A stretch of 64,000 bases of DNA from Pedobacter heparinus DSM 2366 (GCF_000023825.1 NC_013061.1:4216001-4280000); one strand, 5' to 3'; shown: positions 35,224 to 44,957, counted from the stretch's first letter. Translations and numbers: made by a program. The notes: generated by a model from the sequence alone, not told the origin.

Positions 35224-36150
35224 TTATAAATTAGGTTTAACTTTATTTTTAAAATCATCCAGGCCATTTACCATGGCCAATATTTCATCATCGCTCCATG
35301 GTAATGCCGGGGCCAGCAATGGTGCTTTTGGATCTCCGATGGTAATGCCATACTTAAGTTGCATAGCCCTATTAAAAAACGGCCATATCACTGGAATTAT
35401 CTTTTCAATCAGGTTCTGCAAATACAGCATAAACGCTATCCCTAAAGTAACATTACCATTTAAAAACTCCTGCCTGACATATTTACAGGTGCTTCCGGCC
35501 AGGTTATAAGTTGTACCGATTGCTCCAGCTGTACCGCACATAGCCGCCTGGCACAACAACTCGTCCGCACCACTAAAGAGTTTCCATGTACCAACCGATT
35601 TATGGTAAATAGAACTGATATCCAGCAAATTGGCAGTTGTTAGCTTTAAACCTCTGATATTCGGGATCTGCATCAGCTGTTTAACCATTTCGTCATTCAT
35701 AATGGCGTTACCAATCTGGTAAGGAAAGAAGGGAAGATCAGTAGCACCCGCAATCTTTGTGTAATGTGCAATACCCATCGCAGCAGATGCAGCATAATAA
35801 ATAGGGCCAACCGAAGAAATGCCATCTGCTCCATGCTGAGCAGCATGTTTTGCAAGCCTTACCGATTCGTCGGTGCTCAATGCACCTACCTGAACCATAA
35901 CAGGTAGACGTTTATTGTTGATTTCAAGCGCTAATGCCGCAATTTCTTTTCTTTGCTGCTCATTAAAAAGAAAGCCCTGGCCTGTAGAGCCCAATAGATA
36001 AAGTCCATCTACCCCTTCTGCAATAAGCATTTCTATTAACTTTTCAAGCTCCCCCGGAACCAGTTTCCCATCTGCATCTACAGGACTGAACATCGCAGGC
36101 CATACCCCTCCGAAAATACTGTTGTCATGATTTATCATTGTGTTTTTCAT
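35224..36150 (-). CDS. DapA/NanA family aldolase 1
   Basis: 308 residues, class I TIM-barrel aldolase. Schiff-base Lys is in RGLKLTTAN, the proton-relay Tyr in LPFFPYQIG, and the carboxylate-binding loop is LLGSTGQGF, close to the GSTGE of N-acetylneuraminate lyase but with Gln for Glu. It likely splits a 2-keto acid into pyruvate and an aldehyde, or does the reverse. Its ATG overlaps the PLP gene stop. A second, distant family member lies at 45925. Confidence 0.89.
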   Translation of the reverse strand: MKNTMINHDNSIFGGVWPAMFSPVDADGKLVPGELEKLIEMLIAEGVDGLYLLGSTGQGFLFNEQQRKEIAALALEINNKRLPVMVQVGALSTDESVRLAKHAAQHGADGISSVGPIYYAASAAMGIAHYTKIAGATDLPFFPYQIGNAIMNDEMVKQLMQIPNIRGLKLTTANLLDISSIYHKSVGTWKLFSGADELLCQAAMCGTAGAIGTTYNLAGSTCKYVRQEFLNGNVTLGIAFMLYLQNLIEKIIPVIWPFFNRAMQLKYGITIGDPKAPLLAPALPWSDDEILAMVNGLDDFKNKVKPNL

Positions 36151-37250
36151 TAAATTTTTCCTTTTTTCATCTTTTCAATCCAAACTGCAAAAGCTGCTTT
36201 ATCAATTGCTTCCAAAGCAGGTAGACTAAATTGTTTTTCTACCGTTAACATATCTTTAAAACCGCTGCCCGTAACCAGACAAACGACTTGTTCTCCATCC
36301 GCTACTTCTCCTTTTTCAACTGCAAGTGCTAGCCCCGCAAGTGCTACAGCACCTGCCGGCTCACAAAATATACCCTCCTGCTGGGCCATTTTTTTATGCC
36401 AGTTAAACACCTCGGTGTCTGTTACAGCATATCCTGTCCCGCCAAGTGAACGACAAGCTGTAATTACCTCATTGCCGTCTAACACATTTGGCACCTGCAA
36501 GCCACTGACGGCTGTGGTAGAACGTGCTCTTTGAACGGCAACATTCTCTTTATTTCTCAGCGGACCAGCCATCGTATCGTTACCTTCGGGCTGGACACAA
36601 TGCACTCTGGGCAAACCAGAAAGCTGATATCTATGTCCATATTCCATTACGCCTTTGGCCAAAGACAAAGTCAGCCCACCTCCCCCTGCCGGACAGAAAA
36701 TATGCCGAACAGCATTGGCGGTTTGTTCAAATATTTCATATGCTATGGTTTGAACCCCCTGCATTCCTTCCGGACAATAGCAATATGCACTTACGGGTAA
36801 GGGCAGATCTAAAGAAAGTGCGAAGCTGTTCAGTAAAGAAAAAACTTCAGCACTTAGTTCGGGATCCTTGCCAAAATCTTTTACCATGAACATAGACGCT
36901 CCATACACCTGCATCTGCTTAATCTTCGCATCAGGAGCCCCGTCAACCACGGTTATTATGCATCTGATATTGGCCGCGGCACAATAAGCCGCTAACGCCG
37001 CACCCGTATTGCCACTGGATGTTGCTATACAAAGATCCTGTTTCCGACTTTTCATCATACTTACAAAAGCGGAAGCAAAACGGTCCTTGTAGGAACCTGT
37101 TGGATTAAGGTTTTCCAACTTAAAATACAAGTCTGGTATGCCCAGCGCCGGGCCTATGGATCTGGACTTAACAAGAGGAGTTTGCCCCTCGCCCATGCTG
37201 ATACGATTGGCCTTACTTAACAGCGGTAAAAAAGGTTGATACTTCCACAT
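36150..37250 (-). CDS. Threonine synthase-like PLP enzyme (fold type II)
   Basis: 366 residues from the ATG at 37250, one base after the SDR stop; a longer start at 37289 would overlap the SDR by 38 bp and adds no conserved sequence. The PLP Lys is in PTGSYKDRF, the phosphate loop is GGGGLTLSLAKG, and SSGNTGAALAAY binds substrate. It is close to threonine synthase in pattern but sits in a catabolic operon, so a beta- or gamma-elimination (threonine-dehydratase-like) on an amino acid is likelier. It would release an enamine that RidA could process. Confidence 0.87.
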   Translation of the reverse strand: MWKYQPFLPLLSKANRISMGEGQTPLVKSRSIGPALGIPDLYFKLENLNPTGSYKDRFASAFVSMMKSRKQDLCIATSSGNTGAALAAYCAAANIRCIITVVDGAPDAKIKQMQVYGASMFMVKDFGKDPELSAEVFSLLNSFALSLDLPLPVSAYCYCPEGMQGVQTIAYEIFEQTANAVRHIFCPAGGGGLTLSLAKGVMEYGHRYQLSGLPRVHCVQPEGNDTMAGPLRNKENVAVQRARSTTAVSGLQVPNVLDGNEVITACRSLGGTGYAVTDTEVFNWHKKMAQQEGIFCEPAGAVALAGLALAVEKGEVADGEQVVCLVTGSGFKDMLTVEKQFSLPALEAIDKAAFAVWIEKMKKGKI

Positions 37251-37251
37251 G

Positions 37252-38067
37252 TTAATATTCTTTTGGGAATTGAATTTTTTTAATGGCATAACTGCTCATA
37301 TTGTGCTTAAACCCACCGTCAATAAGCAAGGTTGTTCCGCTGATAAAGGCAGCATTTTCCGCACTCAGCCAAAAAATAGCTTCTGCTACTTCTGCGGCTG
37401 TACCACCCCTGGCAAGTGGCGTCATGTCTATCATTTGGGCAGTCATTGTATTGCTGATGTTTGCTCCCTCCGGATCCAGGTAGTCACTGCTCAGTTCAGT
37501 TTCAATAAAACCCGGCTGTACCCCAACAACCCTGATGTTACTTCTTCCGTAAGTAACGGCCAGCTCATAGGTTAAGCTATCCAGTGCGCCTTTTGCAGCA
37601 ATATAGGCCGGACTACTTCCTCCTGCCCTGGCAGACATCACACTCGATACGTTGATAATTACACCGCCCTCCTGTATACGCTCCATAATTTCTGCACACT
37701 GCCGCGACAAAAATGCCGGTGCAGTCAGGCAAACCTTTAGGGTCCTTTCCCATACCGCTCTGCTCATCGTCCGCATGGTTTCCAAAGTACGCCAGGCAGC
37801 ATTATTGATCAATACATCCACACGTCCCCATTTTGCTACGGTCTGTTCTACAATTAAATTTAAGAAATCTCCTTCCGCCAGATCACCAGCGCAAACCAGG
37901 CATTCTGTGTCATAAAGTGCAGCGAGTTCCCCGGCCACAGCCTCCAGTGCCATGTGCTCCAGATCAACTAAAACCAGTCTGCATCCTTTTTCTGCAAATT
38001 TCAGGGCTGTTGCACGTCCAATGCCACCTGAAGCCCCCGTTAAAATTACAACGCTGTTATTTTCCAT
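37252..38067 (-). CDS. Short-chain dehydrogenase/reductase
   Basis: 271 residues; LTGASGGIGRA cofactor motif, NNAAWR, catalytic Ser in NVSSVMSARAGG and Tyr-x3-Lys in AYIAAKGAL, PGFIET and SGTTLLIDGGF at the C-terminus. Classical SDR, 3-oxoacyl-ACP-reductase-like, but more likely a sugar or hydroxy-acid dehydrogenase here. Overlaps the deacylase stop by 11 bp, so translation is coupled. It is not closely related to the other SDR of the operon, judging by the loops. Confidence 0.88.
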   Translation of the reverse strand: MENNSVVILTGASGGIGRATALKFAEKGCRLVLVDLEHMALEAVAGELAALYDTECLVCAGDLAEGDFLNLIVEQTVAKWGRVDVLINNAAWRTLETMRTMSRAVWERTLKVCLTAPAFLSRQCAEIMERIQEGGVIINVSSVMSARAGGSSPAYIAAKGALDSLTYELAVTYGRSNIRVVGVQPGFIETELSSDYLDPEGANISNTMTAQMIDMTPLARGGTAAEVAEAIFWLSAENAAFISGTTLLIDGGFKHNMSSYAIKKIQFPKEY

Positions 38068-38992
38068 TGATGATCAATTTTCCTGATGCTGAAACCGGCA
38101 GTATGCCCCCCAGCGCTTCTCCTTCTTTTACATAGGCAGCATCCCTTACGAAAAGTGCAATTCCCGCTTCAGCTACTATAATTTCAGTTCGCTGATGCGT
38201 AACCGGATTAACTACATTGCCCCACAACTGCCCTTTGTTTACATTTGCACCGACTACAGTTGCTGCTATAAAAATGCCTGATGCCGGGGAGGGAAACTTG
38301 CCTTGCAGGTATCCACCACCTGGTGTATAATCTTCTACCCAGTACTTTAAGCAGGAGGAATTCTCGCCCTCCAGCTTGATCATAGAAAGGCTGTTCAGTA
38401 CGTTCAGGCATCCTTCCTTAAGCAGTGCAGCAATTTCCTCTTTCACACTATTCCCGCCCCCGTATTCTATATAGATTGCAGGAACATTTGCATCCCTGGC
38501 AATGGATAACGTTCTGCCATCCGGCGAGCCTTCCGTGCCCCAGATCAGTGGCAAATTAAATGCCCTGGCCATATTCCGTTGTTCTTCCAGTACTGCTGCA
38601 ACCGGATGTAACATATAACCCGCTAATGGATAAATATTAAATAACTTACCCCCCGTATGCAGGTCTATGTAATAGTCAGCCTGTTGAATATGACTACTGA
38701 TCATGGCTGCTGCAGTTTCTGAACTACTCCCATCTGCCCGTCCCGGACAAATCCTGGCCAGGTCAAGACCATCTTCTCCGTAGCGGCTGTTTGTCTGATA
38801 AGCAGTAGCATTTACTACCGGAATAAGGGTTACACTTCCAGCTCGCAATAGCGATGAAACTTCCGTAGCCAGCTCCATAACCGCAAGCATTGGCTCGTAC
38901 TCGTCACCATGTACCCCTGCAGATATCAATACCCCCGGCCCCGGTAGCCCGGAGTCGATAAAAATGATCTGTTTATGGTCTTTATTTTCCAT
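38057..38992 (-). CDS. Succinylglutamate desuccinylase/aspartoacylase family deacylase
   Basis: 311 residues. Zinc ligands in GVHGDEYEPM (His and Glu) and DLHTGG (His), catalytic Glu in AIYIEYGGGNS; the C-terminal part is the barrel-sandwich domain seen in AstE-like enzymes (APTVVGANVNKGQLWG-like region near residue 245). Members remove acyl groups from N-acyl amino acids, for example N-acetyl-diaminobutyrate in ectoine breakdown (DoeB/EutE). It points to an N-acylated substrate in this pathway. No signal peptide. It overlaps the genes on both sides by 11 bp. Confidence 0.88.
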   Translation of the reverse strand: MENKDHKQIIFIDSGLPGPGVLISAGVHGDEYEPMLAVMELATEVSSLLRAGSVTLIPVVNATAYQTNSRYGEDGLDLARICPGRADGSSSETAAAMISSHIQQADYYIDLHTGGKLFNIYPLAGYMLHPVAAVLEEQRNMARAFNLPLIWGTEGSPDGRTLSIARDANVPAIYIEYGGGNSVKEEIAALLKEGCLNVLNSLSMIKLEGENSSCLKYWVEDYTPGGGYLQGKFPSPASGIFIAATVVGANVNKGQLWGNVVNPVTHQRTEIIVAEAGIALFVRDAAYVKEGEALGGILPVSASGKLIINGK

Positions 38993-40133
38993 ATACCCAA
39001 TCCAGGCTTAAACGTTTAATATCTGTCACGGTTAAGTGCGAAAATCTGGGCTGCACCCCGCTACAATAGCTTAAAAGCACATGCTTACCTGAAAAACAGA
39101 TCGCGATATAGCAGTACCATCCATTCGGATCATCCTCTACCGTTTTAATATTTTGCCAGGTTTTCCCCTCATCTTTTGAAATGGCCACATTAAGGGGTGT
39201 CCTTTTTCCCTTAATCAGCGGGTTGTCGCCCCCGTTATTGTTCCAAACCAATATCAGGTCGCCTGTCAACGGAATCCTTTTAATAGAAGCCGGAGAAACA
39301 GGTGATTTAATCGTAGAAGGCTGCGCAGGGCTCCAACTTTGTCCCTTGTTTTTTGAATAGGACAAATACTGGACTCCCGCATCTGTCCTGATGAACATTA
39401 AAACATTTCCGTTTTTCAGTTCCACCACACCAGGCTCCTGTGTCACCACCCCATCTGGATTGGCCACCTGCTGCCCCGGCTTCCAGGTTTTTCCATTATC
39501 GTCCGAGTAATAACTCCATAAAGTACCGCTGTTAGACCATTTGGCTTGTTCTGGAGTCTGGTGCAATGCTACCGCCAAAAGTATCCTCCCACTTTTTAAT
39601 TGAATTACCCGACTGTTGTTCAGCACAAAATAGCCCTTTTTATCTGTAATGCAGGCTATTGGATCAGTCCAGGTTTTAGCTTCATCACTTGAAAAACGAA
39701 CCATAGGTATACAGTCGGAAGTAGAATTCTTTTTCAGGTAGAACAAAGCGATTTTCCCATTTTTTAACCTCAATAGAGAAACAGACATTACGTTCATCGT
39801 ACCTTCCTTTTCTACGATTACCCTATCGCTATTGGTCCAGGTTTTTCCACCATCAGCAGAATAGCGGGCCGCCAGGAAAGCCGAAGCATGATCACTGGAA
39901 GATGTTCCCGTATAATGACTATATACAAACATGACCCGCCCATCCTTTAAAGTCAAAAAATCCCCTTCACTGTTTCGGGGGTTATCCTGCCCGGGATTTA
40001 AAGTAAGAACCGTTTCCTTTCCCGGGCCTGTTTGTGCCAGCAGGTTACCGGCCAGTCCAAAAAATAACATACATAACAGACATGCAGCACCTAAACTGAA
40101 GCCGGTAAACGGGTGTTTTTTTTCTTTTTTCAT
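38982..40133 (-). CDS. Secreted BNR-repeat (sialidase-like) protein 1
   Basis: 383 residues with a long signal peptide (hydrophobic GAACLLCMLFFGLAGNLLAQ). Five Asp-box type repeats: SADGGKTW, SSDEAKTW (Gly lost), SDDNGKTW, SKNKGQSW and SKDEGKTW, so a six-bladed sialidase-like propeller. The N-terminus has NPRNSEGDF rather than a clear sialidase RIP motif, so sialidase activity should not be assumed. It follows susD by 29 bp and probably cleaves the substrate outside the cell or in the periplasm. Confidence 0.85.
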   Translation of the reverse strand: MKKEKKHPFTGFSLGAACLLCMLFFGLAGNLLAQTGPGKETVLTLNPGQDNPRNSEGDFLTLKDGRVMFVYSHYTGTSSSDHASAFLAARYSADGGKTWTNSDRVIVEKEGTMNVMSVSLLRLKNGKIALFYLKKNSTSDCIPMVRFSSDEAKTWTDPIACITDKKGYFVLNNSRVIQLKSGRILLAVALHQTPEQAKWSNSGTLWSYYSDDNGKTWKPGQQVANPDGVVTQEPGVVELKNGNVLMFIRTDAGVQYLSYSKNKGQSWSPAQPSTIKSPVSPASIKRIPLTGDLILVWNNNGGDNPLIKGKRTPLNVAISKDEGKTWQNIKTVEDDPNGWYCYIAICFSGKHVLLSYCSGVQPRFSHLTVTDIKRLSLDWVYGK

Positions 40134-40162
40134 TAGAGAAGTTTTATAACAATTAAAAAATA

Positions 40163-41632
40163 TTATTTATAACCTGGGTTTTGTTTTACTTTTGGTTCCA
40201 GGCTTAAAGTAGTTTCCGAAATGGGGAATAACAGCAAATCATTCTGTCCGGCCCTATCCACAAGTGAAGGAATCTTTTCAAATGCCTTTCCAAACCTCAC
40301 AAGGTCCCACCACCTCTTCCCTTCAAATGCGAGTTCCAAGAGCCTTTCTTTTAAGATGGCCTCATCGTTTTGCACATCAGTTCCCCTGACAAAAAAATGG
40401 TCATTGTATTTGGCCCCATAAGCCCGTTTCCTAACCAGATTGATCTCATCACTCGGATCTTGCCCCAATGCATTTTTTACCTCAGCCTTCATCAGCAGGA
40501 TATCCGCATACCGGTACAAGATCACATCATCCAGAAATTGTCTGGCACCTCCTATCACCGTTCCCTTAAACTTATAAACGATAGAGCCATAATAAGTACC
40601 TGTAGTAGTATAAATTTCAATAAACGAAGGTTGCTTGCGTAAGTCATCAGCAGTAAACTGTGCCCTTACACCATTGGAAACCGTCCAGTAAGGATTGCCC
40701 CCAAATGCACCAATTAAAGCTTTAGTTGCTGCGTCTGTATTATTGGTCATAAAAGCGCTCGACATGTACATATCTGAAAAAATGGTCGATGTTGCCTCAA
40801 CATCCTGAAAGCGCACCGCCATAAGAATTTCCCTATTCCCCTTATTTCCATAATCAAATATGCTGGCATAATTGTCAAGCAATCCAACATCTCCGGCTTG
40901 TGCATCGTTAAGTGCAGCTAAGGCAACGTTTAGATCGGGTCTGCCTCCATTCTCCCTCTTTGCTGTCCACAAATAAACATCCGCTTTTAGTGCATTTGCA
41001 GCCGGCTTTGACCAGATGCTCCTGCCCGGACTGAACGTGTTTGCTGAATAAAGATTTAAAGCTGCATCCAGATCCTGTTTTATAAATTTAAACAGCTCGA
41101 TCTTCGAGGTTCTTTCCTTCTGAATAGCATCGGCACTAAATCCCTCAATCGGTTCCGTTACCAGGGGCAGATCACCCCAGGTTTTCACCATAGTAAAATA
41201 CACATAGGCGCGCATGGTATATGCCTGCGCCAAAATGGCATTCTTACTGGCCTCAGAACTGAATTTAATTCCAGGCACATACTTCAGCAACAAATTGGCA
41301 TCATGAACAACGGTATACATGCCCTGCCAGGTAGGACCAGAATTGGTTCTGTCCAAGGCATTGTCATAGTAATAATTGTATCCGTTTAATGCGGCAAGAC
41401 TACGGTTCATGACCTCACTTCTAGCTTCTCCCCATAAAAAAAGATTATTTTGCGCCTGTCCCCTAAACCTTACATACATACCATACAATCCTCCGTTGGC
41501 ATCATTTTCTGTTTTCCAGAAAGAAGCATTTGAAATCTGACTAACGGGATCAAGGTTCAAATCCTTGGTACAGGATAACATTGAACAGGAAATAATTAGC
41601 GAGAACAGCGATATTCTATATAAATTTTTCAT
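40163..41632 (-). CDS. RagB/SusD family nutrient-binding lipoprotein
   Basis: 489 residues. Lipoprotein signal peptide with lipobox SMLSC, so the protein sits in the outer membrane facing out. The N-terminal DLNLDPVSQISNASFWKTENDA and the C-terminal KQNPGYK ending are typical of SusD homologues. It caps the SusC channel and binds oligosaccharides or peptides. It lies 23 bp after susC and is the second gene of the operon. Confidence 0.95.
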   Translation of the reverse strand: MKNLYRISLFSLIISCSMLSCTKDLNLDPVSQISNASFWKTENDANGGLYGMYVRFRGQAQNNLFLWGEARSEVMNRSLAALNGYNYYYDNALDRTNSGPTWQGMYTVVHDANLLLKYVPGIKFSSEASKNAILAQAYTMRAYVYFTMVKTWGDLPLVTEPIEGFSADAIQKERTSKIELFKFIKQDLDAALNLYSANTFSPGRSIWSKPAANALKADVYLWTAKRENGGRPDLNVALAALNDAQAGDVGLLDNYASIFDYGNKGNREILMAVRFQDVEATSTIFSDMYMSSAFMTNNTDAATKALIGAFGGNPYWTVSNGVRAQFTADDLRKQPSFIEIYTTTGTYYGSIVYKFKGTVIGGARQFLDDVILYRYADILLMKAEVKNALGQDPSDEINLVRKRAYGAKYNDHFFVRGTDVQNDEAILKERLLELAFEGKRWWDLVRFGKAFEKIPSLVDRAGQNDLLLFPISETTLSLEPKVKQNPGYK

Positions 41633-41655
41633 GATTATCTCAGTTAAAGAATGAA

Positions 41656-44600
41656 TTAAAATGTAATGTTTGCTCCGAAGATGATGTTTCTGGGAATTGG
41701 ATATCTGCCCCGGTCATCTCCCCCCTCTTCAGGATTCAGTCCTTTAAATTTGGTGAAATAATGAAGATTGCTACCTGTAGCATTTAGCCTCAGGTTCGCT
41801 ATTTTTATTTTCTTCAAAAATTCCGGAGAGAAATTATAACTGAGTGTGACTTCCCTTAAAGCCAGGAAGTCACCCGCTTCGTAATATGCTGAATTACCCC
41901 TGAATAAATTATTTTGCGCCTGTTGGTCAGCCCAATAAATTCTCGGAATATCTGTCTGCTGTCCCTGGGTTTGCCAGGATCGGAGGACATCAGAAACAAA
42001 ACCGTTTTCTCCAACAAACTGCCCTATCATCATTGCCCGGGTATAGTTATAAATGGTATGCCCCGTGGTATAATCCATTCTCACATATAGATCGAAATTT
42101 CTATAGGTCATGGTACTGGCCATCCCACCAGTCCATTTTGGATAAATATTACCCACAAACACACGGTCCCTTTCATCTATTACCCCATTATTATCTGCAT
42201 CTTGCCAATTTACGTCACCACCAAATTTTGTTTTGGCTGTCCCTACCACCAACATGTCTTTCGGGCCTCTTTGGGCTTCGGCATCTGTGGCATAGATACC
42301 TAGTTGCTTATAAGCATATAAATCACCAATCTCTCCGCCCTCCTGCAACCCTCCTAACCAAGCGTAATCGTTTCTGGATGAATCCCAAACATATACACCC
42401 CCAATGCGATTGTTCTCTATACCATTGTTTGGAAGTTTAAGTATTTTATTCTTAACCCTGGACGCATTTAAAGACAAAATCCATTGAAAATCAGACTTTT
42501 CAGGAAGAATCTTCGCACTCAGCTCTAGTTCTATACCTTTGTTCTGGAGGCTACCTAAATTGGTTAACACACTGGCAAAGCCCGTAGATTGTGGCAAACT
42601 GAAATTGGTCAGCAGGTTATCCGTCCTGCGTCTGTAATAATCAAACAATATATTAATTCTGTTATTTAATACCCCAAGATCAAATCCCACATCGAAGGTC
42701 TTTGATTGCTCCCAACGCAAATCTGCATTAGCCAGCGTTGTATTTTGAACTGCGGCTATTCCATTGTATTGAGCACCTACACTATACTGCCCTTGCGACT
42801 GGTAAGGGCCCAAACCACTGATGTTTCCATTTACGCCATAACTTCCACGTAGTTTCAGCGTGAATAAACGTTCAGGCAATGCAGTCCAAAAATCTTCTTT
42901 ATGAATATTCCAACCTACAGATACCCCCGGAAAAAGACCCCATTTGTGCGTAGTCCCCAGGTTAGAGGCCCCGTCGTACCTGGCGTTTAGTGAAAGCAGG
43001 TATTTCTCTTTATAATCATAATTAATTCTAGAAAAGTAGCCCAAAATCAATTGGTTAGTTTCATCACCACCAACCGATACGGGTACGGCAGAAGCATTTA
43101 AAGTTGGGATCAGATCCGTAGATGCCCCCCTTCCGCTTGCATTTAATCCCGCAGTCGTTCTCCAGAAAGCAGAAAAACCAATTTTCGCTTCTAAATGGTG
43201 TGCATCTTTAAGGTTTTTTTTATAAGTAAAAACCGCATCCGCCTGTTCCTGAATCTGTTTGGCATAACTACCGGTGGCGTTTCTTGAATTCACCAGTTGC
43301 CCTGGTCCGTTAAGGTAAGCCTTTTGAAAAAAACGTCCGTCCGAGGTAATTTTATATAAAGAGATTTGCGGGTCAAAACTTAGCCCCGGCAAGATATCAA
43401 AATGTGCACCTGTAACCATCGTCAGATTTTCCAGGCTGTTTTTCAAGTCCTGTGTATTAAAAAAATACTCCAGGTTACCTAAACTTGAATTTAAACCAGG
43501 GGCTAGTGTTCCATCCTCAAATTTATATTTAGTGGTTGCCGGTATAGTCGCAGATCTGGCAAATACATTACTCACATTACTTCCGGCATCCGTAACTGTC
43601 CTTCCGGAGGAATTGGAGTACATCACCCTGCCAAAGATCTTAAGCTTTTCGTTTACCTTAAAATCACCATTTAAATTAAATGAAAGTCGTTTATAATCCG
43701 TAAAAATGGCAATCCCCTCATTAGACTGGTATCCAAGGCTCGCACTGAAAGTAGCTTTATCAGTCCCTCCCGAGCCCGACAAGGTATGGTTGTTAGAAAG
43801 CGCCGTCCGATAAACAACATCCTGAAAATCTGTATTTTTAAAAATAATAGTTTTAGTAGGGTCTATCGGATCAGGCATACTTTCCCAACCCTCATTGAGT
43901 TTATATCGGTTCGCATCAGATAAATACTGTGGTGTAAATGCCGTATTATTGGTAAGGTCATTACCGGTACCCGCACTACTGGCAAGACCAAGTTTTGTCA
44001 ACTGGCTGGGATCGGCAGTACCTCTTGCCCCAATTCCTAACCTTTGAAAATAAATATAATCTCTGGCAGATACCATATCGTAGCCTTTCCCAAGATCAGA
44101 AATGGTAAGATCATAATTATAATTAATCCTGGCTATACCGGATTTACCTGATTTAGTTACCAGGATCACTACTCCATTTGAACCTCTGGCCCCATAAATA
44201 GCAGTAGCCGCCGCATCTTTCAGCACCTGCATAGATTCTATATCCTGTGAATTGATATCATTTATATTTGATTTGATTACCCCATCTACAATATAAAGTG
44301 GTGCGGCACCATTCGGATTATTAATAGAGGTTCCGCCTCTGATTACCACACGGGAAGCATCTCCGGGTTGCCCCGAGGTACTTTGCACCCGAACACCTGA
44401 CAGGGTTCCCTGCATGGCAGATGTTAAATTGGCATAAGGCACGTTTTCAAGCACCTTATTATCCAGCTTTGTCACCGACGTGGTAACTGTCTCTCGAGAT
44501 TGAGAACCGTAACCAATTACCAATACTTCCTTTAGTGCCGCCATCTGCTCAGTAAGTACAACGTCAATTGTCCTTTTTCCAGACACCTGGATTTCCTGGC

Positions 44601-44835
44601 TTTCCATGCCGATAAATGAAAATACCAGCACTGCACTGGCATCAGGTACACTAATACTATAAGTACCAGACGAAGTTGTAGTTACTCCAGTGGTAGTACC
44701 CTTTAGCTTGATACTTACACCAGGCAGAACACCTCCCTGTGTATCTTTAACAGTTCCGGAAACCGGAACCTGAGCGTATCCTTTAAAGAAAGGAAAGAGA
44801 ATTAATGGCAACCAACAGAGTAAAAGCTTTTTCAT
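41656..44835 (-). CDS. SusC/RagA family TonB-dependent outer-membrane transporter
   Basis: 1,059 residues. Signal peptide ending near GYAQ, a CarboxypepD_reg-like domain (VSGTVKDTQGGVLPGVSIKLKG), the plug domain (LKEVLVIGYGSQSRE, VVIRGGTSINNP, YIVDGV) and a beta-barrel ending in FGANITF with the terminal aromatic. It imports the locus substrate using TonB energy. First gene of the region B operon; its promoter region carries two of the three putative regulator sites. Confidence 0.96.
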   Translation of the reverse strand: MKKLLLCWLPLILFPFFKGYAQVPVSGTVKDTQGGVLPGVSIKLKGTTTGVTTTSSGTYSISVPDASAVLVFSFIGMESQEIQVSGKRTIDVVLTEQMAALKEVLVIGYGSQSRETVTTSVTKLDNKVLENVPYANLTSAMQGTLSGVRVQSTSGQPGDASRVVIRGGTSINNPNGAAPLYIVDGVIKSNINDINSQDIESMQVLKDAAATAIYGARGSNGVVILVTKSGKSGIARINYNYDLTISDLGKGYDMVSARDYIYFQRLGIGARGTADPSQLTKLGLASSAGTGNDLTNNTAFTPQYLSDANRYKLNEGWESMPDPIDPTKTIIFKNTDFQDVVYRTALSNNHTLSGSGGTDKATFSASLGYQSNEGIAIFTDYKRLSFNLNGDFKVNEKLKIFGRVMYSNSSGRTVTDAGSNVSNVFARSATIPATTKYKFEDGTLAPGLNSSLGNLEYFFNTQDLKNSLENLTMVTGAHFDILPGLSFDPQISLYKITSDGRFFQKAYLNGPGQLVNSRNATGSYAKQIQEQADAVFTYKKNLKDAHHLEAKIGFSAFWRTTAGLNASGRGASTDLIPTLNASAVPVSVGGDETNQLILGYFSRINYDYKEKYLLSLNARYDGASNLGTTHKWGLFPGVSVGWNIHKEDFWTALPERLFTLKLRGSYGVNGNISGLGPYQSQGQYSVGAQYNGIAAVQNTTLANADLRWEQSKTFDVGFDLGVLNNRINILFDYYRRRTDNLLTNFSLPQSTGFASVLTNLGSLQNKGIELELSAKILPEKSDFQWILSLNASRVKNKILKLPNNGIENNRIGGVYVWDSSRNDYAWLGGLQEGGEIGDLYAYKQLGIYATDAEAQRGPKDMLVVGTAKTKFGGDVNWQDADNNGVIDERDRVFVGNIYPKWTGGMASTMTYRNFDLYVRMDYTTGHTIYNYTRAMMIGQFVGENGFVSDVLRSWQTQGQQTDIPRIYWADQQAQNNLFRGNSAYYEAGDFLALREVTLSYNFSPEFLKKIKIANLRLNATGSNLHYFTKFKGLNPEEGGDDRGRYPIPRNIIFGANITF

Positions 44836-44870
44836 AATAATTGGTTTAGTGATTACACGATTTTTTTAAA

Positions 44871-44883
44871 TATGTCTTACATA
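44871..44883. promoter_or_regulatory. Putative GntR operator A (susC side)
   Basis: TATGTCTTACATA: perfect TATGT/ACATA inverted repeat with a 3-base centre. It lies about 11 bases downstream of a possible susC -7 element (TATAATTTG on the minus strand, 44895-44903), where a bound repressor would block transcription. It resembles FadR-family sites (TnGTnnnACnA). Confidence 0.6.
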
Positions 44884-44928
44884 TTACAATAATACAAATT
44901 ATACCAGAATATCCAAACGATATTAAAA

Positions 44929-44941
44929 AAAGTATTACATA
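44929..44941. promoter_or_regulatory. Putative GntR operator B (regulator gene side)
   Basis: AAAGTATTACATA shares 10 of 13 positions with operator A. It lies 17-29 bases before the regulator ATG, and upstream of a TACATTTG -7-like element at 44963-44970 that would start transcription inside the called ORF. This would fit autoregulation. Confidence 0.45.
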
Positions 44942-44957
44942 TTAATTTTCAACAGGA

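Noticed and set aside
36150..37250. thrC (biosynthetic threonine synthase)
   Set aside because: No threonine pathway gene (asd, hom, thrB) is nearby; the operon context favours a catabolic elimination reaction.
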